Positions 29,947 to 41,900 of a stretch of 64,000 bases of DNA are shown piece after piece. Every line of letters begins with the position of its first letter. Position 1 is the first letter of the stretch. Under the pieces are notes generated by a model that was not told where the DNA came from, did no database searches, and saw nothing but the letters and a program-made list of their open reading frames with translations. Both the position numbers and the translations under genes were made by a program. The DNA comes from Gracilaria gracilis (lineage: Eukaryota; Rhodophyta; Florideophyceae; Gracilariales; Gracilariaceae): NCBI GenBank assembly GCA_030374805.1, contig JARGSG010000200.1:248001-312000 (forward strand), read 5' to 3'.

Positions 29947-30109
29947 GCTAGCTCTTGAGATCGTACAGTATTTACTTACCGCGTAATTTGGCTTGTTAGG
30001 TTGTCATGGCTCGTAGGTCTTAAACTTGCTATTGTGTACATGTGGCGCTCCTTTTTTTGTGGTCTCGGGGGTTGTGGGAATTCGATATCCATACATTTTG
30101 TACTCTTGA

Positions 30110-30340
30110 TCGCGAAGCCCTTACTACGAAGGCAAAGCTTTCCGCGTTCATCTAAAGTACATAATACTCAGTCAGAATCCGCAAGAAAACCAGCGGTGTG
30201 CCATTTTCTGGTAATATCTTTCAAAACAGCGGAAGTTGCAAAATCCACCGCTTGTATACCTTGAAGGTAGAAGGCTCACAGATGTTTCAAAAACGGCACA
30301 AAATCGCCGCGTCACACAGGGTATTTTGCTGTTTTTCTAG
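30110..30340 (+). repeat. Dispersed repeat family A, copy 2
   Basis: Aligns with 17659-17912: ATCGCGAAGCCCTTACTACGA start, AGAAAACCAGC middle, CCGCTTGTATA, then CAGATGTTTCAAAAAC and a decayed hairpin region. About 70% identical. Confidence 0.7.
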
Positions 30341-31302
30341 ATTGAAGCCGTTTTCTGTAGCCAATGGCTACTCTTTTAAATATTCATGGACGAATACCGA
30401 AAGGTTCTTGAACTCGATGTCATAAAACCCTGGTTAATGGTTGTTTTTAATGACATGCAAAAAACACCTTCAAGTCCCATGTGCATAATACATAAGAGCG
30501 CGTGATACAAAAAAATACAGGGAGATGCGGGAAATTCGCACTCATTGAAATTCTAAATAAAAACGGAAAGTTGAATGTCACATGTTTCTTGTAGCAGTTG
30601 CTGCACTACGCCACTGTAAGCGTTAGAAATTGTACATGTCAGTCTTGCAGCGTCAATAGCTGTAGTGCATGCAGAATGCACTTCTTCAGAAGACTTTCAA
30701 ACAGTGCAACATGTTCCTTTTCCCGTTACACTAAAAATTGGAAAAAAAACGTTATCAAATCTTTCCAAGTTTAATATTCCCTTGCACAATTTAGTACCAC
30801 AAATAATTTAATACTGGAGTACCCTTTTTTCCCATAAATTGAAAGCAGTGAATTCAAGAATTACGACGCATACATACGCAAAACAGGTAGCAAAAACCGC
30901 CTTTTTACGCGTTTTTTAGTGCTTATGTTTGGAATTGGGAACACTTTAAAGCTTAAACGATTACGTACTCTAGTTGTACCACTACTTATCTTACAAATTA
31001 TGCAAAAATATCAAACATTTAGGAAAATTTGGAGGACAAAAAAAAGTTCTGTTTTGCGAGTAGCTCAGAAGAACACCCTTTTTTCGTGTGAAGATGTTAA
31101 AGAGCTGCGTAGAAGTGTGCAACTCTTGACGCGAAATCAAAAAAAGTACGCCACACGTGCTGACAATAATATTTTCAAAATATTTACACCACAGGATCAA
31201 ACCATACAAAAAACTCATGACAATCACTCTATCGATAACAAGCTAAAATTGGCGAGTTTTCTGCAATTTCCAGAACAAAAACTGTAATTTGTACGTCATT
31301 GC

Positions 31303-31416
31303 AAATCGCAAAGACAATGCTATGTATTTCGAGCTAACGTGTACATTGCTTACTCAAAATCTGCGAGAAAACTAGCAATCTGCATATTTTGGGTAATCTC
31401 CTTCAACATTGAGATA
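31303..31416 (+). repeat. Dispersed repeat family A, copy 3 (partial)
   Basis: Matches the first half of family A (ATCGCAAAGACAATGCTATG, GAGAAAACTAGCAATCTGC) and stops at the TA where the DNA transposon 31417-33595 begins, so that transposon probably inserted into it. Confidence 0.65.
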
Positions 31417-33595
31417 ACTCTCACACAGGCTTAATTTGGCACATACTTTGGGCGGTGGAAACAAAGGAATGCAGACAATAAAACATAGGTTCTAAGCAAC
31501 CTTTTAATACCTTCGTCGGCAAGCCCTTCCTAGAGGGCTTAATTTGGCACGCCACCATCGCGCTTCACTATCAAAGCTAAGGGTAATGGACCATAAAAAG
31601 CAATGCTGATGCCGCTTCCTGTTTCATACTAGACCTATGGCGAGTGCTTCGTGGCCTTTCTGCAAATTATATCCATTTAGATATCGGTACGTCGTCCAAG
31701 TCCGAATGACAAAGCGACCTAGACACATTTCCGACATTTTCTTTCTCTCGCTGACCTCCATTCTCCTTCACATTATCATCATTTACTGCACAAGAATGCT
31801 CCGCCTCCAACCCATAGAGAGCCTGTGCTCCAGCAGGTAGTATTCCCTCTGTTAACCATAACGCCGGAGCGCCGCCTGGATTTGTCTCGGCCTTTCCTTT
31901 TGTCGGTGTAATGACTTGCTGTGAGCGCCATACAATACTGTTCGTTGACGCGTTTTGCTGCAAGATATTCTCAACTTCTCGTAGGAAGCTCGTTGAGTTA
32001 GTAATCTCGAAAGCCATTCTACGAACCTCCTTTGCAATGGAATCATCTGCGAGCCGGGGACTTCCCAGCTGTGGCACATTGACTCTCGTACTTTGCTCGG
32101 GTTCCAGATTGGGGGCTTTTGCAAAACCCATGATTTTGTCGGCATCGAATGGTAACAATCCACAGTTTAGAAAGCTTTTAACCGCCACACCTGCATCAAG
32201 AGACCTGTAAGCAGATGTTTCCAGCTTCATTTTCACCGAGATATTTCTGTTAAGGTAAGCTCTATTGTATAAGAACACATCCAATGCGTTTCTGACATTT
32301 TCTTGAAACACCTGTTTATTCGATCGTCACAAGGTTGTAGAAAATGGGACGTATTGGCAGGCAGCTGCACGACTTCAATTTTATTCGAAACGGTGGCCTC
32401 AACCCATTCGCTACCTTTTCTGGAACTGTGTCCGTCAACAAAAAGAAGGATCTTTTCGTCTTGTGGGACGAACTTACGCGCGAATGAATTGAAGTGCGTA
32501 ATAACGTCCGGTAAGAGTTCCTTCGTGATTGAACCCTTCGCGCTGCATTCTAATTTTGTTCCCCTTGGAATGCAGTTTTCATCCGCAAGCCACTTGTAAT
32601 CTTCAGGAAGTTTCTTCGTCACAGGATCGATTGTTGGTTTCATCCAGTTATTTACCGGTTTCTTCCCTTGCGCGATGAGAAACATTGGCGCAATATGTCC
32701 CGCTGCAGAAATTGTTATAATTGCAGTCAGATGCTTACCACTGTCTTTCATCTTCATTCGCAAACCTCCGTTCCGTCTGTTGGCAGCGTTGAAACCCCGG
32801 TAACGCCGCCCATATGAAGCATTAATTGCTGTTTCATCCAAATTTCATACTTTGAGGGGATTCGTGAACACTTCTGGCATCTTTGGTTTCAGCTTGTTTA
32901 TGACGTCTACCAAGGTTTGAAGATGTTCTGGATTTTGTGCTGCAATGCGCTTCGTGACAATGTTTTCGGTTCTTCGCATTGTGAGAGCCCTAGTACGGGC
33001 GCGAAACGAACGCAAGGCATATGGTGTAGGCAGTCCGTGTTGGTATGATTTGCGACCATCGTTTGCTATATGTGCCATCATTGCCCGCATTTCCTGTTCA
33101 CCCATTGTAAAACCGCGTTTAGAGACAAATATTGCTTTGTCGACCAACATCTTTTCTTCTGCGTGCGAGAGTACAGGCTTACGGCCTGGATAGTGTGCTG
33201 TTGGGGTGAGGAGCTTATTGAGTTGGTGGTTGTTTTCGTCATTGATGGCTTTCTTGATGCGATATATTGTTCGTTTGCTCATAACCGTTGTTGCGGCAAC
33301 ATTTGCGGCTGTTTCATGAGCTCTAATGAGGTCTGCAGCTTGTCTGCGGCGGTGCTGCAAGTCCTCACGTCTACGTTGGTCAGCCTTGAGTTTCGCTGTC
33401 TGGCGTCTCATGGACAACGGAATTGTAGGTGCTAGGGCATGTTCAACCGTGGCGAGCCCTCAAGAGGTAGAACCAAAGTGAGGCTGGGGATCTCGGAGCT
33501 CATTGAAAGAAAAGGAGTGAATATTAATGGTTGACCTGTTCGCAATTTGTCTGTGCCAAATTGAGCCCTTTGCCAAATTGAGCCTGTGTGAGGGT
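31417..33595 (-). mobile_element. pogo/Tc1-mariner-type DNA transposon
   Basis: Plain DNA transposon, 2,179 bp. 25-bp terminal inverted repeats at 31417-31441 and 33571-33595 differ at two positions and share CTCACACAGGCT plus AATTTGGCA. It is flanked by TA on both sides (31415-31416 and 33596-33597), the Tc1/mariner target. Second, subterminal copies of the inner TIR part lie at 31534-31549 and 33554-33569, inverted to each other, probably extra transposase-binding sites. It encodes one DDE transposase on the minus strand. Confidence 0.9.
31667..33417 (-). pseudogene. DDE transposase, pogo/DDE_1 type, interrupted
   Basis: The N-terminal part (33417-32848) is basic with a helix-turn-helix (TVMSKRTIYRIKKAI) and a second DNA-binding-like segment. 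The DDE_1 catalytic core begins at NLDETAIN (first Asp), continues with ILLFVDGHSSRKGSEW (second Asp) and LQPCDDRINRCFKK (third Asp). A C-terminal tail of about 190 residues carries no recognised domain. Two breaks are visible: one in-frame TGA at 32845-32847 just before the first catalytic Asp, and one frameshift near 32300 after the third Asp. The copy therefore looks recently inactivated. The cut-and-paste reaction acts on the TIRs described. Confidence 0.88.
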
Positions 33596-33597
33596 TA

Positions 33598-34503
33598 GCT
33601 ACTGTGGACGTCATTTTTGTAGCGCAATAACGTGAGTGGTGACAAACCCAACAGAGCCGGCAAATTCCAGGCCGTACCAGCCAATAATGGCGATGTACAG
33701 CAATGCACAAGAAAAGAAAAGATTGAAAACGGCAAAAGCGTAGGTCAACTCCAGCCAAAGGCTCAAATAAATACGGCTTACGTCTTCGTCAACCTTATGA
33801 CCAAAACTCGACCCCAACCTGCTATAGATTGCGTCGAACTCAAAACACAGACTGTGATAAAAACCGCTAAAACCTGACCCAAACTTTACGCACAATTTTG
33901 AAAAGCAACGGCAAAATCTTGTGCAAAACTTCAGACAAAGGCTTCTATATGACTAAAAAAATAACGGCAACCAATCTCAAAGTGTAATCAAAAAGAGTAA
34001 AAGAAAAGAAAAGAAAAAGAAAGTTCAGAACAACTAAATATCCAAAAAGATAGTAGAGAAAGAACGAAAAATTGTACCACCAGAAACAAAGAAAACAAAA
34101 GAGACAAAGGTTGCTAGCTGTTTTTGTTTATGTGATGGTGTGGTGGGTGGTGGGTGGTTGGAAACGACCAAACAATGGTCATCGCGATAATCATCCAGCC
34201 TATATAGACTTTCATACCTTCATTCTTAACTTTTGTTTGAAGGTAATATATCGGAGACACTATTTCTACTCTCTCGTATTTCTACATCCATCAAGAGGGA
34301 TAAGACAACATTTCTTCGCCTAACCAGTACCGTACTAGCTTCTCGTCCAACGTTGGCAGCCATTAAAGTCTTCTTCACAAGTTTTCAGAGAGCTTTTAGA
34401 AGGTCTAGAGATCTCAATAATGCCTTCGAAAAATCTAGATTCATCTTAAGACTTTTGGAATGCTCTAGAACTTTTGTAATTAAAGCTCTGGTATCAAGAT
34501 TCT
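33598..34503. other. Intergenic region
   Basis: No gene supported; 33980-34100 is very A-rich. Frames on both strands are short and unsupported. Confidence 0.55.
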
Positions 34504-34507
34504 TTTC

Positions 34508-34618
34508 TGGTCACAGGACCTGTTGCATGTGATACTTTGTCACTCTCAGTCGGCATCGTGGCTGCATTTTGGTCACACGGCCGATTGGTTGCGCATGACA
34601 TTTTGTCACTCTCAGCCG
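34508..34618 (+). repeat. Imperfect ~63-bp tandem duplication
   Basis: Two units beginning TGGTCACA and ending TTGTCACTCTCAG(T/C)CG, with internal GTTGC(A/G)(T/C)ATGA. They lie just upstream of the 34704 frame. Confidence 0.75.
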
Positions 34619-34703
34619 CACTTCACTGAGTGTGCAAATCCGAGTGTATATTAGCATTCTATCGTTTCCCCATCTTCGACTGGTACACTCGTCAACCCTC
34701 CCT

Positions 34704-35039
34704 ATGGATTCATCACGTACTCATCCAAATACTGCTTCTGTTCCGGCAGCCGATGTCAACGTCAAGCGCGATGATTCTGACAGCGACGACTCCATCGAGT
34801 TCGTGGCGGAATTCCGCTCGTAATCTGACCCTCCGCTCGCATCCGCCGGTTCTGTCCCATTTGGCGAGTCCGGTGTGACCTATTTCTTTCTAACCCGGGC
34901 CTATTTGGCTGGGTCGTAGGACGCTTCCTGGGCCCTGGAGGTGGTGATGAACCACCATCGCCCGTCGGCGGCGTCCTACGCGGCACTCTCCTGGGTCCTA
35001 CGGGCCCTCCGCCGGTTCATTCTGGCCCTTGAGGCCGCC
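34704..35039 (+). other. Coding-like GC-rich fragment, unrecognised
   Basis: A short acidic frame starts at 34704 (MDSSRTHPNTASVPAADVNV, then DDSDSDDSIEFVAEF) with a TATA-like TGTATATTAG about 55 bp upstream. GC-rich, coding-like DNA continues to about 35039 with SYAALSWVLRALRRFILAL-type text. It may be the beginning of a retroelement coding region that has decayed. Family not recognised. Confidence 0.35.
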
Positions 35040-35074
35040 TTCTTCATGAAAATTTTCTCTCTTTTTCTGCTTCA

Positions 35075-35205
35075 CAGCTACCAAATCTTCCGCTTATAAA
35101 TGGAATGCTTACAGCTGTTTCAAAAACAAAGTCACTGAGCAGCATATACACCTCTACAAATGCGTCGTGTCACACGGCGCATTTTGTTGCCTTTCTGGAC
35201 AGGCA
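35075..35205 (+). repeat. Dispersed repeat family A, copy 4 (3' half)
   Basis: Aligns with the second half of copy 1: CCGCTTATAAATGGAATGC, CAGCTGTTTCAAAAACA and the hairpin (35158-35184), ending CTTTCTGGACAG. Over 85% identical to copy 1 across this part. Confidence 0.85.
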
Positions 35206-35287
35206 GCACAAGTGAGGTGCAAGACAATTAAACTCAGATAAAATCCAACACTCATTTGTGAGTTCTATACCTAATCATGCTTGGTCC

Positions 35288-35596
35288 TGTTCATCCACCT
35301 TGTAGGCAAGGCGATCTCAGCAGTTAAAATTCAAACGGCTGGGTTGCCAAATGCAAACTGCACGCAAGCACCCCACGCAGATTGAAGTTTGAATCAGAAG
35401 CGCTGCCAACTACGAACCGTGGGTGGCAGATTGAGAAAGTCTACTTAATAAAGAATTCCAGACTCTCCACACGAGGTCTCGGGGCATCCGCATCTACTGC
35501 GGTACTTTCCTTTGGTGCCCAACCTTTTGCCTTCGCCTCCCTCATTTTTCCCCCAGCTCGTGCGCGCGGCGACTAGCGAACCTAGACGGACCAACA
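35288..35596 (-). repeat. 309-bp repeat family B, copy 1
   Basis: Inverted relative to 61886-62194 and of exactly equal length; about 80% identical. Ends are TGTTCATCCACC and GGACCAACA, so the unit has TG...CA ends and about 12-bp imperfect inverted termini. It could be a solo LTR or a MITE. It contains TTAATAAAGAATTCC. No flanking duplication recognised. Confidence 0.75.
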
Positions 35597-35653
35597 GTGC
35601 CTCCCAAATTGTGAACCAAACTAAATATCAAATAACGGATATCGTCAAGACCC

Positions 35654-36175
35654 TTGGTTTGCGAGTTTCCCGCATGCTCCTGTGTGGTACACATCTTTGC
35701 TGAATATGAACTGCCTAATACTGAAGGAAAACTGAAAAACACCAATGTTGGTCTACTGATGACGTTGGTATCCCTTATTGCTCACGTGAGCTACTTAGGA
35801 TCCTGCACACAGTTAATATTTGCTACATACGTTATGAGAGCGTGAGAAGTGTTCGGACTATTTGCCTACATAAGTAAAGCGGCGATTGATGGTTCACTAT
35901 TGTCGTTAGAGATTCTACCACCATCTTTTCAGTTTGGAAGTTTAACTGGCCAGTTCGGCTGCAATCTCATCGGACTGCGAGAAGAGGGAGCGTATCGATA
36001 TGTACGCGTATGGTGACGGCTTGAAGATTCTCTCTACATAGCAGCCAAACGTGTAGGCAACGGTGCATTGATGAGACCTCGTAATATGGACAGTACTATT
36101 GTTCTTGATGACGACGCAGGTTGCTTACTTATTGAATGGGCAGCAAACAGAATTCCACTTCGGTATATGATCTAA
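35654..36175 (+). pseudogene. Possible host gene fragment, unrecognised
   Basis: One reading frame stays protein-like for about 170 codons with two in-frame TGA codons (near 35843 and 36013). It contains a membrane-helix-like VGLLMTLVSLIAHVSYLG, then FQFGSLTGQFGCNLIGLREE and STIVLDDDAGCLLIEWAANR, ending in TAA. It stops 50 bp before element C. It is either a decayed gene or several exons. Family not recognised. Confidence 0.4.
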
Positions 36176-36224
36176 ATGTAATCAAAGAGTACATGGGAAT
36201 TCGACGCTACTTGGGCCCGAGCAG

Positions 36225-36993
36225 TTTAGTGCAATGCCCGTGAGGGAAAAGCAGCCACGGAGAAGTTCGGGGTCTTTCTCCTTGGAGGGTAGCCAGCAAA
36301 CAGAGCACTCTCTGGAAAGGCACGACGAAGTCGGGCGTAGGACCGAGGCCAGACCGTCACGACGGGGCGTAGAGAGCGGAGCAAAGAATCGGTAGACAAC
36401 CACGTGTGTGGGTAACTGTATCCTCGCAAGAGGCACGAGTCCACAAAAGTGGGAAAATGGAAAAGGGGATCCGCAAGAGCGGGGAATGGAGAGAGGAAAG
36501 AGGGAAAAAGGAGCAAAAGCAACTGTATACACCGGGGTTATCCCTGTACGGGTCGAACGTGACAAACAGCGGTAAAACACTCCCACAGTTGGGTTCTTCA
36601 TAGGACGCAGGAGGATAGACAACCCGTACGCTACGGGGACTCTCTCCTTGAGGGAGCGGAAGACTGCCGAAGGCGAAGAAGTCTAGAGTCGACCACGGTT
36701 TGGGAACTTTAGTGTGCACGGCGGCGGGGTCGCCCCCGAGCTAAGTAGTGAGCTCGCGCCAACACTAATTAAATAAACTAACTAAATTAGGCCCACGTCC
36801 AGAGGTAATTGCCCACACACCGTGGCGTCTGCTCCACGTGTATGTGGCCAACCTCCTGACTCACCCGTCATTCACGTGTCCTGCCCACCACAGTGGTTGT
36901 TACTATTCATATTCTCCTATTAGAAGCGATCAACTGACTCTTCGGAATATGACTAAGTCATTGAAAAGTTCAGCCTGAGGGCGTTTCACCACA
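36225..36993 (-). repeat. Element C 3' LTR
   Basis: 769 bp, right end CACCACA, left end TTTAGTGC (partner LTR has TGTAGTGC). Next to it on the internal side the minus strand reads CTAAGGAGGGAGACTT, a good polypurine tract. Confidence 0.92.
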
Positions 36994-37049
36994 AGTCTCC
37001 CTCCTTAGGCGGAAGCAACACCTCGAAGAAGGATGCGACTACGACACCC

Positions 37050-38878
37050 ATGGGGGATAAAAGCACGCCCTCATCTGGCTTACCGGAGATCTCCCTTTGG
37101 CCATCAACGCACACTCCTGCTCCCGCAGTCTCCATCGCTCCGACGCCTTCTCCCGACACCTCGGTTACCAGTGACCTTCCTCCTCCGACTCCTGTCGTCG
37201 ATATTACCATGACAGACAGCCATCAACTCTCCACCGGGGAATTCACCGCGTTCCGTTCCGTGCCCCTACCGCAAAGCGGGCAACAGTCCGATGCGAACCG
37301 TGAGCTTCCGTCCGGTGCGGTGGCGATTCCTTCCCAAGTGGGTCCGTCCACCGACTCCAGGGGGGTGGCACTTGGCCATCCTACGACTCTCTTGTGGGGC
37401 TCAACCCGAACAGTCGGCTGGGCGCGATGCGCCTCCGGCTGGCGCGGTGGTTTCACCCGACATCGGTGTTCGACGAAGAGCTGATTTCTCAGCATACCGA
37501 CGGCAACGAGCAGCTCCCCGGGGACTTGCCAGCAATGGTTACCACTTCGTAGGATTGGCGTCGGCGTGTTGCCGTGCCTGCACACCAGGTTCTCCACTAT
37601 GCGGGCGAGTCCCGAGCTCAGGCTCACGCAGCGCTTGTGCGGATTGGATACCAACAGCAAAACCGGGCTCCATTCGAGTTCCTCATTCCGCGAGAGATGA
37701 GATTCGATACCGAAAACTACCGCACTCGCCGGGGGATGAGCTATTGCGACCGGCTGTCACCATTAGAGACCGCTTAGCGGGGATTCCTGGCTGTTCGGCA
37801 AGAAGCCCTTTGTTGGCAGAAGCCGATCATTCGGGCCGAATTCCGCTATCTAGCGCGTCGTTACCGATCCTCCTTCCTTCAGGACTTCATCCGCTTTGAG
37901 CGTCGCTACCGCTCCCGGTTCGGGTACTTCATCCCGTACCAAAACGTGGAAGTGGAGCGCACTGCTCCCGCTCACCGACAAGGTCGGTTTATCCCTCTGC
38001 CGGCCTGATGGGTGCAGCTTGAGGCCTGCCGGGGGTGCTACATTGAATTGCCCCCGGTGTTCACCTATCTAGGGTCATACCTCCTCATGGATCTTCGTAG
38101 CGGGATTTGGTCGGTGGTCCTCACCGAATGGGCTGTCCGTGCTGCTGCATATACCCTCAACGAGGCCTATGACCAGTACCGACTGTGGTTCCTTCCTCCG
38201 CGCGTGCAGGGCGGCACCCGTCAACTGGATCTCACCACCCCCTTTGGGGGTCAGGCTAAGGCCGAAGAATTTCTCGAGCTTCTCGATTACATCGACAGTT
38301 TTGACTGGAAAACGGTCCCGATCGAGCAGAGCAGGGGGACACAGCCTAGGCATGGGGCGCAATACCACTTTGGCGTGAGACTTCATCTATTTCGATCAGT
38401 GGGAACAACGGGAGATTTTCGCTAGTGAAGCGACCGAACTCCGGAATGCTCCGAGGAAGATCCCAATAGGTCACCCAATTGGTTCGTCGATTCAGACGAC
38501 TACTACCGCTCAAGCGGGGACAGCAAACCCATGCTGGACAATGAACCCGACGCGGCGGGTGGTGATGACGACGCGATGGTTGTCGGCACTCCTCCGGAGA
38601 ATGACGAACCTGTACCACAAGAGTCTGAGCCCGCTGCTGAAGATTCAGCGCCAGTGTCGGCCTCGGCTTCGGCTTCGGCGGCCCCGACCTCCACGGCGGC
38701 TGCCGGAAGTACTCCCCAGACGGGTGCAAACCCAGGTGAGATCGAAGCACAGTTCCTCCGTGGAGTGGGTCTCGGCGCCGACACGGCGACCGGCGATATG
38801 GCCGCGATGCGGAATGCGCTTGCGCAACGCCTCGGCGAGGTCCAACCTTCCAACGAGGGGATTGACAACAACCAGTAA
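37050..38878 (+). pseudogene. Antisense gene of element C (broken)
   Basis: Plus-strand coding, opposite to element C's gag and pol, starting about 57 bp inside its 3' LTR. It is related to the open antisense gene of element B: RGCYIELPPVFTYLGSYLLM, YDQYRLWFLPPRV, LDLTTPFGG and IPIGHPIG match RGCYAELPPCLYYVGCRMLN, YDHYRLWYLPPML, QDLSIPLGS and MPIGHPTG in order. The N-terminal part is Pro/Ser/Thr-rich; the end is acidic and Ala/Ser-rich. Family and function unknown. Broken in several places, as is its host element. Confidence 0.75.
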
Positions 38879-38939
38879 GACTGGGTCCGAATAGTACCAA
38901 ATGAACCACCTGTTTATGAGACTCTTCCGTCTGAGACGT

Positions 38940-41900
38940 GTGTTTGTAGTTATCGGTAGTGAACCGGCTACTTACGCGGTGCGCGTGGAAATGCACACCC
39001 TTCCGAAAGTGAAAACCATGCTTTCCATGTGACCACCAGCAAGCTGGGTGAAAAAACCTTTTGGCGTTTGTTCGCAAAACAATAAGCACGACCGTGATTG
39101 GGATATCAACGCGCGAGCAGTGACATCTTTTCGTCCATGACGTGTTTTCTTCAACTCTTCCCGTTTCCACGGTTCCATCATCTCACTTGGGCGTTTTCCA
39201 GCGTCGCTGGAAGGGCGGTTCCCGTTCGACGGTGATATTAGAGCACCTTTGAACGTGGGAGATGCTCGATCGGCTCGGCAGTGTCCTGAGCCGGATCGTA
39301 CCCGTACCAACGGACGTGGTAGCGAAGTGTACGCTCCGGATTCCAGGAATGCCAGACGATTCGGTAGACGATGTACTCTCGGATGTACACCTGCATGCCT
39401 TGCCGGGTTTTCGTTACCACTGAGCGTCCATCGCCCTGCGAAGGGGAACTTCCCGACTCGGGTGTTGCCTCACGCGCCACGGTTGACCAAGTGGTCCCCC
39501 TGAGAGGTGGGGGTTCCGGTCGGCGTACCGCAAGGCTGCATGCTTCAAACCGTTTCGACGGTGGTTTCGACGAACTCGTTTCGACTTTCCCACGTTGCGC
39601 TGCGAGTGGTGCAGCGTGGCGCTCCTTCTCCGTGCTTGCACGTGACTCCACCGGCGTGGGGCCGTGATCCGCCGTGGCACTTTCCGCCTCCCTTGACAGG
39701 GTTTCCTTCGCGGCACGTGCCAAGTGGCGGCGCCGTGAGGATCCGTTCTAAACGGTTACTTCCGGCGACTCCGGGTTCCTTGTGGGCCTTCCAGCCATGC
39801 TGGATTCAGCACGTGCTGCACCCGGCACTTGGGTAATTTTCGCCTCCAGTGGCGTTTCCTCACCGTCCAGGACGCGAACATCATCCCGGGTGACCGGTTT
39901 CTTTCTGGCGACGATGCCAGGATCTACCGAGACACTCGAGACTCGCACAGCCGTGCGTGGCTCGGCAATGTCGTCCCCCCTACGTACCAGGGTTACCGTA
40001 CCACTTCCAGCGGTTTGTTTGAGCGTCGCGTTCGTCGTCGCGGTGGACGCGTGCCACCGATTGTTCGGATCCGTTCCCAACTGGGTTAGTTCCATGTCTC
40101 TCAGCTGAGCTGGTACCATAATCCGGTCGCGGCTCGCCTTGGGCGAGAGTGCGGTAGACTTGTCCGCTTCTTCTTGTACATCCGCCGCTTGTGGCGTGGC
40201 TATGATTCCCGTACTCGGGCCTGACAGACCAGACGCACTGGGTTCCCGCGACTGAAGCGGCTTCCCTGGCAAGATTTCCGGTGTGGCAGTAGCCTGCCGT
40301 GTACCACGGATGTCCTGTTCCCGTTGCGACGGCGATTTACTTTCAGCAGAAACGACCTCCTCCCCCTCATAAGATGGAGCGGCGGGGGATGGGATTGAGT
40401 GTTCCGCAGCGCAAGTGGCGGCCCTACGAGCGGGTTGAGTCGTAGACTGGTCCTTCGGGCCGGTAGTGTGTTCCGATGTTTTCGGGTAATCCGATCCCAT
40501 CGGGAGGTCTGACAGTCCCCGGTTCGGGTGCGGTAGAAACAAGGAGCGATTCAGCACGATTTTCTCGGGGGTTGTTGATTCCGTAGACACGGGGCTGGAA
40601 GGTGCCAGTACGACCTCAGACGAGTGTGGCGGAGCCAAGACTACGAGGTCGCGGGAGATCCGCTCGTACGTGTCCTTTATCTCTAGTACCACTGTGTTTT
40701 TCGTGACGGAGATTACCTTAAACGGCCCATCCGCCACGGGCGAGAGCTTATGGCGTTTCTCCTTTTCAGGATTATAGTGTTCTCTCCGTACGAAGACGTA
40801 GTTGCCCATTTTAATTTGCGGCTTTGTCTTTCCTCGCAAGCGGGCATCGAAATCACGCTTATAAGCGGCTTGAGCCCTCGCCATGGACTGGTGAGCGGCG
40901 GGAACCAACTTGGTTAGCCAAAGTTTCTATTTCTGGCGGTAGTCACCCACAGAGGGGAAATTACCCAGCGTCGGCTGTGATTCCAACGCCACAGGCGGAG
41001 GCGTACGAGAGAGTTCTCAAACGGTGAAACACCGGTAGTTATATGTACCTACGTGTTGTACGAGAACCTCAGCGCGTCAGTGTATAAGTCCCATGTCTTT
41101 GGGTGATCAGTAACGTAAGAACGGAGAGCAGCTAGTATTGTCCGGTTGAACCGTTTGACGTGCCCATTACACTGGGGGTCATAGGTCGTAGTGAACAGAT
41201 TCTTAGCATCCAGGATGCGACAGACATCCTGGAAGAATCGCGATGCGAACTATTTCCCGTGATCGGAAATTACTTCAACCGGCGGACCGTAGACGAAACC
41301 CCAGTGCCTCACGAAGGCCTGGGCGACCGTGAATGCGGTGATCCTTTTCAGAGGTACAGTCCGAACCATTTTCGAGAAACGATCCGTAATAACGAGTCAA
41401 AACTTGTGGCCTCTCCTGGTCCTCAGGAGTGGTCCGAGTATATCGAATGCGAGAAACTCGAGGGGCGCCCTTGCGGGAAATAAACTCATCTTCTTTCAGT
41501 TCTTTTGGAGCTTCACCCGGTTTTACGCGCACTCAGTGCAGAACCACACTGTTGCGTAGCAATCGATCGCCATGGCGGGCCAGTAGAAGTCCCTTCTCAG
41601 AGCTAGGTATAACTCTCTTTCACCTGCATGGCCACCCAGCTTCGTTTAATGCGACAGTTGAAGTACTCGCGTTTGCAGCGTGTGAGGGACCACCACTTAT
41701 GGGTTAGACTCGACCGTTCTTACAAGATAGCCGATGTCGTTGACCCCAAATGGGAAGACCGCACCACCGTTTAAACGGGCACGAATGTTCACGCAGAACG
41801 GGTCGCCATGCTGTTCTCGGATCATATCCTCCGGTGTTACCAGGACAAAATTCCCCGGTACGGGCTGGTCAGCCTCCTTCTCGTTTGCAACCAGTAGTTC

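Larger units (their letters stand above)
29947..31416. other. AT-rich intergenic region with repeat family A
   Basis: Contains family A copies at 30110-30340 and 31303-31416. The 122-residue frame at 30919-31287 is Lys/Leu-rich in AT-rich DNA without any domain and is not called. Otherwise no gene seen. Confidence 0.6.

Noticed and set aside
30919-31287. 122-residue frame
   Set aside because: Lys-rich text of AT-rich DNA without domain; overlaps nothing conserved.
32845-32847. TGA as a sense codon in this organism
   Set aside because: Two called genes appear to end in TGA (22212, 29015), and CGA-to-TGA decay explains the in-frame cases more simply.
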